The position numbers were made by a program, and so were the translations under genes. The notes below the pieces were generated by a model. That model saw only the letters and a program-made list of their open reading frames with translations, did not search any database and was not told the DNA's origin. A stretch of DNA of 30,973 bases from Anaerozeibacter quisquiliarum (GTDB lineage Bacteria; Bacillota; Clostridia; Christensenellales; Aristaeellaceae), in assembly GCA_051162045.1 (NCBI GenBank), contig JBISDI010000044.1; one strand, given 5' to 3'. This document shows, one piece after another, positions 21,368 through 28,990 of this stretch (its first letter is position 1; every line of letters begins with the position of its first letter).

Positions 21368-22006
21368 ATGAAGGATATGCTCATCCGCCCCGAGCGCCCC
21401 GAGGAGCGGCGCGCGGTGGAATCGCTCGTGCGCGAGGCGTTTTGGAACCTGCATGTGCCCGGCTGCGACGAGCACCTGTGCTTGCATCATCTGCGGTCCA
21501 GCCCCGACTTCATCCCCGAGCTCAACCTCGTGGCCGAGTTGCGCGGACAATTGGTCGGGCAGATCGCCTACACCCGCGCGCGGATCGAACGCCCGGACGG
21601 CGGCGCGCTGACCGTGGTCTGCTTTGGGCCGGTGGCCGTGCTGCCCGGACATCAAAGGCGGGGGATCGGCTCGGCGCTGATCCGGCACTCGCTGGACGAG
21701 GCCGCGCGGATGGGGCACGAGCGGGTGCTGATCTACGGCGACCCGCGCTACTACGCGCGCTTCGGCTTCCGCAGCGGCGAGGTGTACGGCATCAGCGCCG
21801 CGGACGGCGTATACGCGGTGGCGCTGATGGCGCTTTCGCTTAAACCCGGCGCGCTTGCGCACGCGGCTGGTCGGTTCGTCGAGAGCCCCGATTACGAGAC
21901 CGATCCCGAGGAACTCAAGGCATTCGACGCCGGGTTCCCGCCCAAGCAGAAGGCCCAAACCGAATCGCAGCGGGTGTTCGAGGTGCTGCGAAGCCTGCGT
22001 TATTGA
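21368..22006 (+). CDS. GNAT-family N-acetyltransferase
   Basis: Cytoplasmic acetyl-CoA-dependent acyltransferase of 212 aa. The GNAT fold spans residues 4-155. Motif A, VLPGHQRRGIGSALI (91-105), contains the acetyl-CoA pyrophosphate-binding Q-R-R-G-I-G-S. The later YARFGFRSG resembles the YhbS-like subgroup (predicted N-acetyltransferases with GDPRYYARFGF). The acceptor substrate cannot be predicted. ATG 21368 has AGAAGG 7 bp upstream. It stands alone between two hairpin clusters, so it may be transcribed by itself. Confidence 0.85.
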   Translation: MKDMLIRPERPEERRAVESLVREAFWNLHVPGCDEHLCLHHLRSSPDFIPELNLVAELRGQLVGQIAYTRARIERPDGGALTVVCFGPVAVLPGHQRRGIGSALIRHSLDEAARMGHERVLIYGDPRYYARFGFRSGEVYGISAADGVYAVALMALSLKPGALAHAAGRFVESPDYETDPEELKAFDAGFPPKQKAQTESQRVFEVLRSLRY

Positions 22007-22019
22007 GGCGCGGCCCTGC

Positions 22020-22040
22020 ATCCGGCTGCGGCCGTATGCG
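22020..22040. repeat. Short GC-rich dispersed repeat (copy 2)
   Basis: This word matches the 15422-15442 copy at 19 of 21 positions. With the preceding GC at 22018 it forms an imperfect palindrome, GCATCCGGC...GGCCGTATGC. It lies 13 bp after the GNAT stop codon, at the start of a hairpin-rich gap. Confidence 0.45.
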
Positions 22041-22056
22041 AGGGAGGGAGAACGAG

Positions 22057-22207
22057 GCCGGATTGCTGAAAACCCTGCGGGGTCTTCAGCAATCCGGCTG
22101 GTGGAATTGATTCCGAGTCGGGCGGGCAAGCTCGCCCTTTGTCGGAATCCCCAGGTACCGGCAGAGCCGGCATCTGGGGTTAAACTTGGGGGGCTGCGGC
22201 CCTCCAA
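22057..22207. repeat. Array of four consecutive hairpins upstream of rsmA
   Basis: (1) GCCGGATTGCTGAA at 22057-22070 pairs perfectly with 22085-22098, and the inner ACCC/GGGT extends the stem. (2) GATTCCGA (22109-22116) pairs with TCGGAATC (22142-22149), with an inner GGGCG/CGCCC. (3) CCCCAG (22149-22154) pairs with CTGGGG (22174-22179), with an inner CCGGC/GCCGG. (4) TTGGGGGGC pairs with GCCCTCCAA (about 22186-22207, one wobble). The first may terminate the GNAT transcript. The chain as a whole resembles a REP/BIME-type cluster or a structured leader of rsmA. Confidence 0.65.
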
Positions 22208-22254
22208 ACCTCCCGGGGTTTCGTAAGCGATGGATCTGATTTGTTGAGGTGTTT

Positions 22255-23100
22255 ATGGATTACGAGGTGGTTTCGAGGGCGGCGCTCGAGCGCCACGGCT
22301 TTCGCTTTACCCATTCGCTCGGCCAGAACTTCCTGCTGAACGCCGAGATCATCGGCCGCATCGCCGACGCCGCGGATGTCGGGGCGGGTGTGAACGTGCT
22401 CGAGATCGGCGCGGGCGCGGGCGTGCTGACCGCCGAGATGGCCGGGCGCGGCGCGCGGGTGTACGCGCTCGAGATCGACCGCGCGCTCGAGCCGGTACTG
22501 CGCGAGGTGCTCGCGCCCTATTGCGATGTGCAGCTGGTGTTCGAGGACGCGCTCAAGTGCGACCTTTCCGCGCTCGCGGCCGGGGCCTTCGGCGATGGGC
22601 CCTATCGGGTGGTGGCCAATTTGCCCTACCACATCACGTCCGACATCCTGCTCAAGCTGGTGGCGCTTGCGCCGCCGCCCGCCTCGATCACGGTGATGGT
22701 GCAGCAGGAGGCCTGCGAGCGGATTCTCGCGCAGCCGGGGCAGAAGGCCTACTCGGCGTTGGCGGCGACGATTCGCTACCACGGCGAAGCCCGCGCGCTG
22801 TTCGCCGTCGGCCCGCACGCGTTCACGCCGCCGCCGCATGTGGACAGCCGGCTGTGCCGGATCGACCTCTATGAAGAAAAGCCGGTGACGGCGAAGAGCG
22901 ATGTGCAGATGCGCCGCGTGATCCAGGCGGCCTTCGCGATGCGCCGCAAGACGCTGGCCAACAACCTGGTCGCCGCGTTCGGCCTGAACCGCGAATCGGC
23001 CGTCGCGCTGCTCGAGGCGTGCGGCATCGACCCGCGCGCGCGCGGCGAGGCGCTGGAGCTGTCGGCACTGGCGAGGGTGGCGGACGCGCTGATGGATTAA
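22255..23100 (+). CDS. rsmA: 16S rRNA dimethyladenosine transferase
   Basis: SAM-dependent enzyme (KsgA) that dimethylates two adjacent adenines in the 3' hairpin of 16S rRNA during 30S maturation. At 281 aa it is the normal length. Motifs are FTHSLGQNFLLN (18-29), the SAM-binding VLEIGAGAGVLTAEM (48-62), ALEID (71-75) and the target-base motif ANLPYHITS (121-129). The C-terminal basic domain contains AFAMRRKTLANNL. ATG 22255 has GAGG 5 bp upstream; the GTG at 22249 sits on that site. It is preceded by a hairpin array and converges on uvrA. Confidence 0.96.
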   Translation: MDYEVVSRAALERHGFRFTHSLGQNFLLNAEIIGRIADAADVGAGVNVLEIGAGAGVLTAEMAGRGARVYALEIDRALEPVLREVLAPYCDVQLVFEDALKCDLSALAAGAFGDGPYRVVANLPYHITSDILLKLVALAPPPASITVMVQQEACERILAQPGQKAYSALAATIRYHGEARALFAVGPHAFTPPPHVDSRLCRIDLYEEKPVTAKSDVQMRRVIQAAFAMRRKTLANNLVAAFGLNRESAVALLEACGIDPRARGEALELSALARVADALMD

Positions 23101-23149
23101 GCGTTCCTCGTCGGTGAGATCGGTCCCGACACTTGGGCCGTCTCTGCGA

Positions 23150-23181
23150 GCGGCGTCAACAGCGGTTTCATCCGACGCCGC
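23150..23181. terminator. Hairpin between convergent rsmA and uvrA
   Basis: GCGGCGTC (23150-23157) pairs with GACGCCGC (23174-23181) over a 16-nt loop, followed by CCTTCCTTT. It lies in the 93-bp convergent gap and may serve either gene. Confidence 0.45.
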
Positions 23182-23193
23182 CTTCCTTTCGCG

Positions 23194-26022
23194 TCAGCTT
23201 CGCTTCAACGCCTTCCGCAAAAACTGCCCCGTATAACTCTCTTTTACCTCCGCGACCTCCTCCGGCGTGCCTTCGGCCAGTACCTGGCCGCCCTTGTCGC
23301 CGCCCTCGGGGCCCATGTCGATCACGTAGTCCGCCGTCTTGATTACGTCCAGGTTGTGCTCGATGATTACCAGCGTGTTGCCGGTGTCGGCCAGTTGCTG
23401 GAGCACTTCGTTCAGCCGCTCGACGTCGGCCATGTGCAGCCCGGTCGTGGGCTCGTCGAGCAGGTAGATCGTGCGGCCCGTGGCGCGCCGGCTGAGTTCG
23501 GTCGCCAGCTTGATGCGCTGTGCCTCGCCGCCCGACAGCGTGGTCGAGGGCTGGCCCAGCTTGATGTAGCCGAGCCCCACGTCGCGCATGGTGACGAGCT
23601 TCGACGCGATGCGCGGGATCGGCTCGAAAAACTCCAGCGCCTCGTCGATCGTCATGTCGAGCACCTCGTAGATCGACTTGCCCTTGTAGCGCGCCTCCAG
23701 CGTCTCCCGGTTGTAGCGCTTGCCCTTGCACACCTCGCAGGGCACGTACACGTCGGGCAGGAAGTGCATCTCGATCTTGATGATGCCGTCGCCCGAGCAG
23801 GCCTCGCAGCGCCCGCCCTTGACGTTGAACGAGAAGCGGTTGGCCTTGTAGCCGCGCGCCTTGGCGTCGGGCGTTTCGGCAAACACGTCGCGGATCAACG
23901 TGAACACGCCGGTGTAGGTGGCCGGGTTCGAGCGCGGTGTGCGCCCGATCGGCGATTGGTCGATTTGGATGATCTTGTCGAGCTTTTCCACGCCCTCGAT
24001 CGCGTCGTGCGCGCCCGGGCGCGTCTTGGCGCGGTTCAGCGTGCGCGAGAGCGACTTGTACATGATCTCGTTGACCAGCGACGACTTGCCCGAGCCCGAC
24101 ACGCCGGTCACGCAGGTAATCACGCCCAGCGGGAAGCGCACGTCGATGCCGCGCAGGTTGTTGGCGCGCGCGCCCTTGACCGTGATCCAGCCGGTGGGCG
24201 TGCGCCGCACCGCGGGCACCGGGATCACGCGCGCGCCCGACAGGAACTGGCCGGTCACCGATTCGGGAATGCGCATCAGCTCTTCCGCCGTGCCCTGCGC
24301 CACCAGGTAGCCGCCCGCGGAGCCCGCGCCCGGCCCGATGTCCACGATGTAGTCGGCCTCGCGCATCGTCTCCTCGTCGTGCTCCACCACGATCAGCGTG
24401 TTGCCCAGGTCGCGCAGGTGCTTGAGCGTGGCGAGCAGCTTCTGGTTGTCGCGCTGGTGCAGCCCGATCGAAGGCTCGTCCAGGATGTACAACACCCCCA
24501 CCAGCATCGAGCCGATTTGCGTGGCCAGCCGGATGCGCTGCGCCTCGCCGCCCGACAGCGTGCCCGCCGCGCGCGACAGCGTCAGGTAGTCGAGCCCCAC
24601 GTCCATCAGGAACCCCAGCCGGTCGTTGAGCTCCTTCATGATCTGGCGGGCGATCAACCTGTCCTTATCGGACAGTTCCAGCTTTTTAAAGAAGCGCTGG
24701 CATTCGCGCACCGACAGCGCGCTGAGTGAAGCGATCGACAGATCGCCCACGGTGACCGCGAGCGACTCGCGCTTGAGCCTTTGCCCCTTGCAGTCCGGGC
24801 AGGGGATGGAGGCCATGTAGGCCTCGAGCTCCTCCTTGATGCCGTCCGACTGCGTCTCGCGATAGCGGCGCTCGAGGTTGTTGACGATGCCCTCGAACGG
24901 CGCGCTGAACGAGCCGGAACCGTGCTGGCGCTCGTAATGGATATGGAGTTTTTCCTGGCCCGTGCCGTACAGCACGGCGTTCACGGCCCGCTCGGGCAGG
25001 TCCGCTACCCTTGCGTCCAGCGAGAAGTGGTAGTGCTCGGAAAGCGCCATCAGGTACATGCGCGCCATCGAACCGCCCTCCTCGGCCGAGTTCCAGCCGC
25101 TGACCCGGATCGCGCCCTCGCTGAGCGACAGCGACCGGTCGGGGATCACCAGGTCGGGGTCCACCTTGAGCAGCGTACCCAGGCCCGTGCAGGTGGGGCA
25201 GGCGCCGTAGGGGCTGTTGAACGAGAACATGCGCGGCGCGAGTTCCTCAATCGAGATGCCGCAGTCGATGCAGGCGTAGTTCTGGGAGAACAGGTGGTCC
25301 TCCCCGTCCGCGACGCTCACCACCGCCAGCCCGCCCGCCAGCCGGAACGCGGTTTCGAGCGAGTCGGTCAGCCGGCGCGCCATCTGTTCGCGCACCACCA
25401 GCCGGTCGACCACCACCTCGATCGTGTGCTTCTTATTTTTATCGAGTACGGGCGGTTCGCTGAGTTCGTACAGCGCCCCGTCCACGCGCACGCGCACATA
25501 GCCCTGCTTTGCCATGTCCTCGAACAGCTTGACATGCTCGCCCTTGCGCGCGCGCACCACGGGCGCCAGGATTTGGATGCGCGTGCCCTCGCTGAGCGAG
25601 GCCACCTGGTCGACCACCTGATCGACCGTCTGCTGGCGGATCTCCTGCCCGCACTCGGGGCAATGCGGAACGCCCACGCGCGCGTACAGCAGGCGCAGGT
25701 AGTCGTGGATTTCGGTCACCGTGCCCACCGTGGAGCGCGGGTTGCGCGAGGTGGTCTTCTGGTCGATCGAGATCGCGGGCGACAGCCCCTCGATCACGTC
25801 CACGTCCGGTTTTTCCATCTGTCCGAGGAACAGCCGCGCGTAGGACGACAGCGATTCCACATACCGCCGCTGTCCCTCGGCATAGATCGTGTCGAACGCC
25901 AGCGACGACTTGCCCGAGCCCGACAGCCCGGTCAGCACGACCAGCTTGTCGCGCGGCAGTGTGAGGTCGATATTCTTCAAATTGTGTTCGCGTGCGCCGC
26001 GAATCACGATGCTGTTCGTCAT
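23194..26022 (-). CDS. uvrA: Excinuclease ABC subunit A
   Basis: Damage-recognition ATPase of nucleotide excision repair; it loads UvrB onto DNA lesions. At 942 aa it is full length. It contains two ABC ATPase modules: Walker A GLSGSGKSS at 32-40 and GVSGSGKSS in the second half. Two LSGGEAQRI signatures and two Walker B motifs (YILDEPSIGLH and YLLDEPTTGLH) complete them. Zinc modules of the CxxC...CxxC type are visible (CIDCG..CPTC and CEAC..CEVC). The minus-strand ATG has AGGAGG (complement of 26035-26040) upstream. A sigma-70-type promoter and a LexA box lie further upstream. No uvrB is adjacent, unlike the common uvrBA arrangement. Confidence 0.98.
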   Translation of the reverse strand: MTNSIVIRGAREHNLKNIDLTLPRDKLVVLTGLSGSGKSSLAFDTIYAEGQRRYVESLSSYARLFLGQMEKPDVDVIEGLSPAISIDQKTTSRNPRSTVGTVTEIHDYLRLLYARVGVPHCPECGQEIRQQTVDQVVDQVASLSEGTRIQILAPVVRARKGEHVKLFEDMAKQGYVRVRVDGALYELSEPPVLDKNKKHTIEVVVDRLVVREQMARRLTDSLETAFRLAGGLAVVSVADGEDHLFSQNYACIDCGISIEELAPRMFSFNSPYGACPTCTGLGTLLKVDPDLVIPDRSLSLSEGAIRVSGWNSAEEGGSMARMYLMALSEHYHFSLDARVADLPERAVNAVLYGTGQEKLHIHYERQHGSGSFSAPFEGIVNNLERRYRETQSDGIKEELEAYMASIPCPDCKGQRLKRESLAVTVGDLSIASLSALSVRECQRFFKKLELSDKDRLIARQIMKELNDRLGFLMDVGLDYLTLSRAAGTLSGGEAQRIRLATQIGSMLVGVLYILDEPSIGLHQRDNQKLLATLKHLRDLGNTLIVVEHDEETMREADYIVDIGPGAGSAGGYLVAQGTAEELMRIPESVTGQFLSGARVIPVPAVRRTPTGWITVKGARANNLRGIDVRFPLGVITCVTGVSGSGKSSLVNEIMYKSLSRTLNRAKTRPGAHDAIEGVEKLDKIIQIDQSPIGRTPRSNPATYTGVFTLIRDVFAETPDAKARGYKANRFSFNVKGGRCEACSGDGIIKIEMHFLPDVYVPCEVCKGKRYNRETLEARYKGKSIYEVLDMTIDEALEFFEPIPRIASKLVTMRDVGLGYIKLGQPSTTLSGGEAQRIKLATELSRRATGRTIYLLDEPTTGLHMADVERLNEVLQQLADTGNTLVIIEHNLDVIKTADYVIDMGPEGGDKGGQVLAEGTPEEVAEVKESYTGQFLRKALKRS

Positions 26023-26063
26023 GGGGCAAACCGGCCTCCTGATCTATTGTAGTGATGCACCTT

Positions 26064-26092
26064 ATCATACCCCAAACATTTTTTATTGTAAA
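26064..26092 (-). promoter_or_regulatory. uvrA promoter
   Basis: On the minus strand, TTTACA (complement of 26087-26092) and TATGAT (complement of 26064-26069) are separated by exactly 17 bp. Each matches consensus at five of six positions. The -10 lies about 42 bp before the uvrA start. Confidence 0.8.
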
Positions 26093-26099
26093 CAGCATG

Positions 26100-26113
26100 C
26101 GGACATATGTTCG
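26100..26113 (-). promoter_or_regulatory. LexA (DinR) box upstream of uvrA
   Basis: On the minus strand this reads CGAACATATGTCCG, differing at one position from the Gram-positive SOS box CGAAC-N4-GTTCG. It ends 7 bp upstream of the -35 box of uvrA. SOS control of uvrA is established in Bacillota; its operation here is inferred from the match. Confidence 0.75.
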
Positions 26114-26224
26114 GAGATTTAGCGTGGCGTTCGGGCAAATTTGCGCGCCCGTCAAACGCCGCACAGCCACCCGGCATTGGGGGAAATTGGCCGGGGTAAT
26201 CGCCTTATTGCGCACGGGGGTGAA

Positions 26225-26394
26225 GGATCATGGGCGGAACCGTCGGGTGCGGCGCCGGACGTTCAGGCGGTGCTGGCCGGTGCGGATTGCCCGGCGTTGT
26301 TCGGCCCGCTGCCCGCGGTGCTGTCGCCGCGCGAAGCCGTCAAGGAGGATCCCTTTCATGCCCGCGTATGCCACATTCCGCAGGCAGGGCGAGG
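26225..26394 (+). pseudogene. Possible gene relic (coding-like frame without start)
   Basis: The frame beginning GGA-TCA-TGG at 26225 shows strong third-position GC and a protein-like sequence (SWAEPSGAAPDVQAVLAGAD, then CPALFGPLPAVLSPREAV). It has no credible start or ribosome site, and it runs past 26400 into the AT-rich promoter region of the next gene. It may be the remains of a decayed gene. No family was recognised, and a chance frame in GC-rich DNA is the alternative. Confidence 0.3.
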
Positions 26395-26458
26395 TATGTT
26401 GGTACTAAACTTTCGGTCTGCTCCCACTAAATTTAACGCGTTCCGGGGCCCCGACCGA

Positions 26459-26495
26459 TTGACAGATACGCACGGTTTGTGGTTTAATATAAACC
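26459..26495 (+). promoter_or_regulatory. Promoter and operator of the XRE-cupin/pot operon
   Basis: A consensus -35 TTGACA (26459-26464) and a -10 TTTAAT (26483-26488) are 18 bp apart. The palindrome GGTTTA-ATA-TAAACC (26481-26495) covers the -10. A wider repeat, ACGGTTT (26472-26478)/AAACCGT (26491-26497), overlaps it. A further half-site, GGTTTA, lies at 26503. Autorepression by the XRE-cupin protein is the likely use. Confidence 0.75.
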
Positions 26496-26539
26496 GTTTC
26501 GGGGTTTAGTATAGCTGTACTTCGGGGAGGGGTCGTGTG

Positions 26540-27082
26540 ATGGAGCTGGGCGCGAAGATCAAGCGGCTTCGGCTGAAGCTGGGGCTGACACAGGAGGAGC
26601 TGGCCGACCGCTGCGAGCTGACCAAGGGGTTCATCTCGCAACTCGAGCGCGACCAGGCATCGCCCTCGATTGCGACGCTGATGGACATTCTGGAGACGCT
26701 GGGGACCGACCTTTCGCAATTCTTCTCCAGCACACGCGCGCGCAAGATCGTGTTCACCGAGGGCGACACCTCGGTCAAGGAGGACGGCGAGGGGCTCAAG
26801 GGCTCGATCCGCTATCTGGTGCCCAGCGCTCAAACCGGACGGATGGAGCCGATCCTCGTCGAAATGGCGCCGGGCGGCGAGACCGAGGAGCAGGACCCGC
26901 ACGAGGGCGAGGAATTCGGCTACGTGCTCAGCGGCCAGGTGACCGTAGTGGTGGGCGAGACGCGCGCGCGCGCGCGCAAGAACGAGAGCTTCTGCTACGA
27001 GCCCAGCGCGCCGCACAAGCTGGTCAACACCGGCAAGGCGTCGTGCAAGGTCATCTGGGTGTCGTCACCGCCAACTTTCTAA
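26540..27082 (+). CDS. XRE-cupin regulator of the polyamine transport operon
   Basis: Two-domain regulator of 180 aa. The Cro/C1 helix-turn-helix is at about 5-60 (IKRLRLKLGLTQEELADRC, then GFISQLERDQASPSI). The C-terminal cupin sensor is at about 85-178, with HEGEEFGYVLSGQVTVVVG (121-139, His121 and Glu125) and H159 in SAPHKLVN. This architecture (PuuR/SutR-like) often senses a small metabolite, and its position directly before potABCD suggests a polyamine. ATG 26540 is 7 bp after GGGGAGGGG; the adjacent GTG at 26537 is too close. The pot genes follow after 18 bp. Confidence 0.92.
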   Translation: MELGAKIKRLRLKLGLTQEELADRCELTKGFISQLERDQASPSIATLMDILETLGTDLSQFFSSTRARKIVFTEGDTSVKEDGEGLKGSIRYLVPSAQTGRMEPILVEMAPGGETEEQDPHEGEEFGYVLSGQVTVVVGETRARARKNESFCYEPSAPHKLVNTGKASCKVIWVSSPPTF

Positions 27083-27100
27083 ATGTACGGAGGAAGTGCC

Positions 27101-28174
27101 ATGGTCGAGGAAACGCGGCTGATCGAGCTCAAGGGTATCTCGAAGGCGTACGACGGCGAGACCCACGCGCTGAGCAATATCAACCTTTATATCCGCAAGC
27201 GCGAGTTTGTTACGCTGCTCGGCCCGTCGGGCTGCGGCAAGACCACGATGCTGCGCATCATCGCGGGGTTCGAATACCCGTCGGAGGGCCAGCTGCTGTT
27301 CGGCGGCGTGGACATCGCGGGCGTGCCGCCCTACAAGCGGCGGGTCAACACGGTGTTCCAGAAGTACGCGCTGTTCACCCACCTGGACGTGTTCGACAAC
27401 ATCGCGTTCGGGCTCAAGCTCAAGAAGCGGCCAAAGGACGAGATCCGCTCGCGCGTTTCGCGCATGCTGAAGCTCGTCAAGATGGAGGGCTACGAGAAAC
27501 GCTCCGTGGATCAGCTGTCGGGCGGCCAGCAGCAGCGCATCGCGATCGCGCGGGCGTTGGTCAACGAACCGGAGGTGCTGCTGCTCGACGAGCCGCTGGG
27601 CGCGCTCGACCTGAAGCTGCGCAAGCAGATGCAGATCGAGCTCAAGGCCATGCAGCAGCAGCTGGGCATTACGTTTATCTACGTCACCCACGACCAGGAG
27701 GAAGCGCTCACGATGTCGGACACCATCGTGGTGATGAAGGACGGGCGCATCCAGCAGGTGGGCGACAGCAAGCGCATCTACGACGAGCCCAAGAACGCCT
27801 TCGTGGCCGACTTCATCGGCGAGAGCAACATCGTGCCGGGCACGATGATCGAGGACGAGCTGGTCGAGTTCGCGGGGCAACGGTTCCGCTGCGTGGACAA
27901 GGGATTTGGGCAGATGCAGCCGGTGGACGTGGTCGTGCGCCCGGAGGACATGATGATCGTGGGCGAGGATCAGGGGCAGCTTAAGGGCGTGGTCAAGTCC
28001 ACGCTGTTCAAGGGCGTGCACTACGAGATGATCGTTACGGCCGGCGGGTTCACCTGGAAGGTGCACTCCACCGCCATGCACCCCGAGGGCAGCGCGATCG
28101 CCTTGTCGGTCGTGCCGTTCAACATCCACATCATGCGCAAGAGCGTGGTCTACGCAAACGGGGAGGCGATATAA
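27101..28174 (+). CDS. potA: Spermidine/putrescine ABC transporter ATPase
   Basis: ATPase of the polyamine importer (357 aa). Walker A GPSGCGKTT is at 41-49, the Q-loop VFQKYALF at 85-92, signature LSGGQQQR at 139-146, and Walker B VLLLDEPLGALD at 159-170. The switch His in YVTHDQEEA is residue 197. A C-terminal TOBE region begins near 280 (DVVVRPEDMMIVGEDQGQL). ATG 27101 (MVEETRL) has GGAGG about 7 bp upstream; the ATG at 27083 lies immediately after the regulator stop and lacks a site. It couples to PotB and PotC. Confidence 0.95.
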   Translation: MVEETRLIELKGISKAYDGETHALSNINLYIRKREFVTLLGPSGCGKTTMLRIIAGFEYPSEGQLLFGGVDIAGVPPYKRRVNTVFQKYALFTHLDVFDNIAFGLKLKKRPKDEIRSRVSRMLKLVKMEGYEKRSVDQLSGGQQQRIAIARALVNEPEVLLLDEPLGALDLKLRKQMQIELKAMQQQLGITFIYVTHDQEEALTMSDTIVVMKDGRIQQVGDSKRIYDEPKNAFVADFIGESNIVPGTMIEDELVEFAGQRFRCVDKGFGQMQPVDVVVRPEDMMIVGEDQGQLKGVVKSTLFKGVHYEMIVTAGGFTWKVHSTAMHPEGSAIALSVVPFNIHIMRKSVVYANGEAI

Positions 28175-28990
28175 GTGAAGCGCAGCATATTTGCCGCACC
28201 GTACGCTACGTGGATGGCCCTGTTCACGATCGCGCCGCTGCTGTTCGTGGTCTACTTCGCGTTCACCGATAAGGCCGGAGCGGCGACGCTCGCCAACATA
28301 GGCAAGTTCTGGGACCCGGTGTACCTGAACGTGCTGTGGCGCAGCCTGTATCTGGCGCTGTACTGCACGGCGATCTGCCTGCTCGTGGGCTACCCCGCGG
28401 CCTACTTCCTGGCCAGCCGCGACTTCAGCCGCCACCGCCTGCTGTTCGTGCTGATCCTCTTGCCCATGTGGATGAACTTCCTCCTGCGCACCTACGCGAT
28501 GATGTCGCTGCTCGAGGACTCGGGCATCATCAACAGCCTGCTCAAGCGGATGGGCCTTGCGCCCGTGACGCTGATCGGCACCGAGGGCGCGGTGCTGCTG
28601 GGCATGGTGTACAATTTCGTGCCGTTCATGATCCTGCCGATCCACACCGCGCTTCGGAAGATGGATGCCCGGGTGATCGAGGCGGCCGAGGACCTGGGGG
28701 CCAACCCGTTTGACGTGTTCAGGCGCGTAGTGCTGCCGCTGTCGCTGCCCGGCGTGGTCTCGGGCATCACCATGGTGTTCATGCCGGCGGTCACCACGTT
28801 CGCCATTTCGCGGCTGCTGGGCAGCGGCAATTTCTGGCTGTTCGGCGACGTGATCGAGCGGCAGTTCCTCGAGGCCAACGACTGGAACTTCGGCTCGATG
28901 CTGTCGCTTGTGATGATGGCGCTGATCCTGGTGTCCACCTCGTTTCTGAACCGCGTCGATCCCCAGAAGGAAGGGAGCGGAGCCTACTGA
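28175..28990 (+). CDS. potB: Spermidine/putrescine ABC transporter permease
   Basis: Membrane permease of 271 aa with about six helices. It begins MKRSIFAAPYATWMALFTIAP and has the PotB-type AFTDKAGAATLANIGKFWDPVY loop between helices 1 and 2 (abridged). The EAA loop AAEDLGANPFDVFRRVVLPLS lies near residues 170-190. The GTG start at 28175 directly follows the potA stop, with GGGGAGGCG 6 bp upstream. Its stop overlaps the potC ATG by one base. It partners PotC in the channel. Confidence 0.94.
   Translation: MKRSIFAAPYATWMALFTIAPLLFVVYFAFTDKAGAATLANIGKFWDPVYLNVLWRSLYLALYCTAICLLVGYPAAYFLASRDFSRHRLLFVLILLPMWMNFLLRTYAMMSLLEDSGIINSLLKRMGLAPVTLIGTEGAVLLGMVYNFVPFMILPIHTALRKMDARVIEAAEDLGANPFDVFRRVVLPLSLPGVVSGITMVFMPAVTTFAISRLLGSGNFWLFGDVIERQFLEANDWNFGSMLSLVMMALILVSTSFLNRVDPQKEGSGAY

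Noticed and set aside
22057..22207. CRISPR array or integron attC sites
   Set aside because: The hairpins differ in sequence and spacing, no repeat-spacer pattern exists, and no cas or integrase gene is present.
23356..26052. Plus-strand frames of 457 and 423 codons opposite uvrA
   Set aside because: uvrA is unambiguous on the minus strand. These frames show Arg/His/Val-rich shadow composition and no domain.
27065..28645. 526-codon minus-strand frame opposite potA and potB
   Set aside because: Antisense shadow of certain genes, His-rich, with no start signal.
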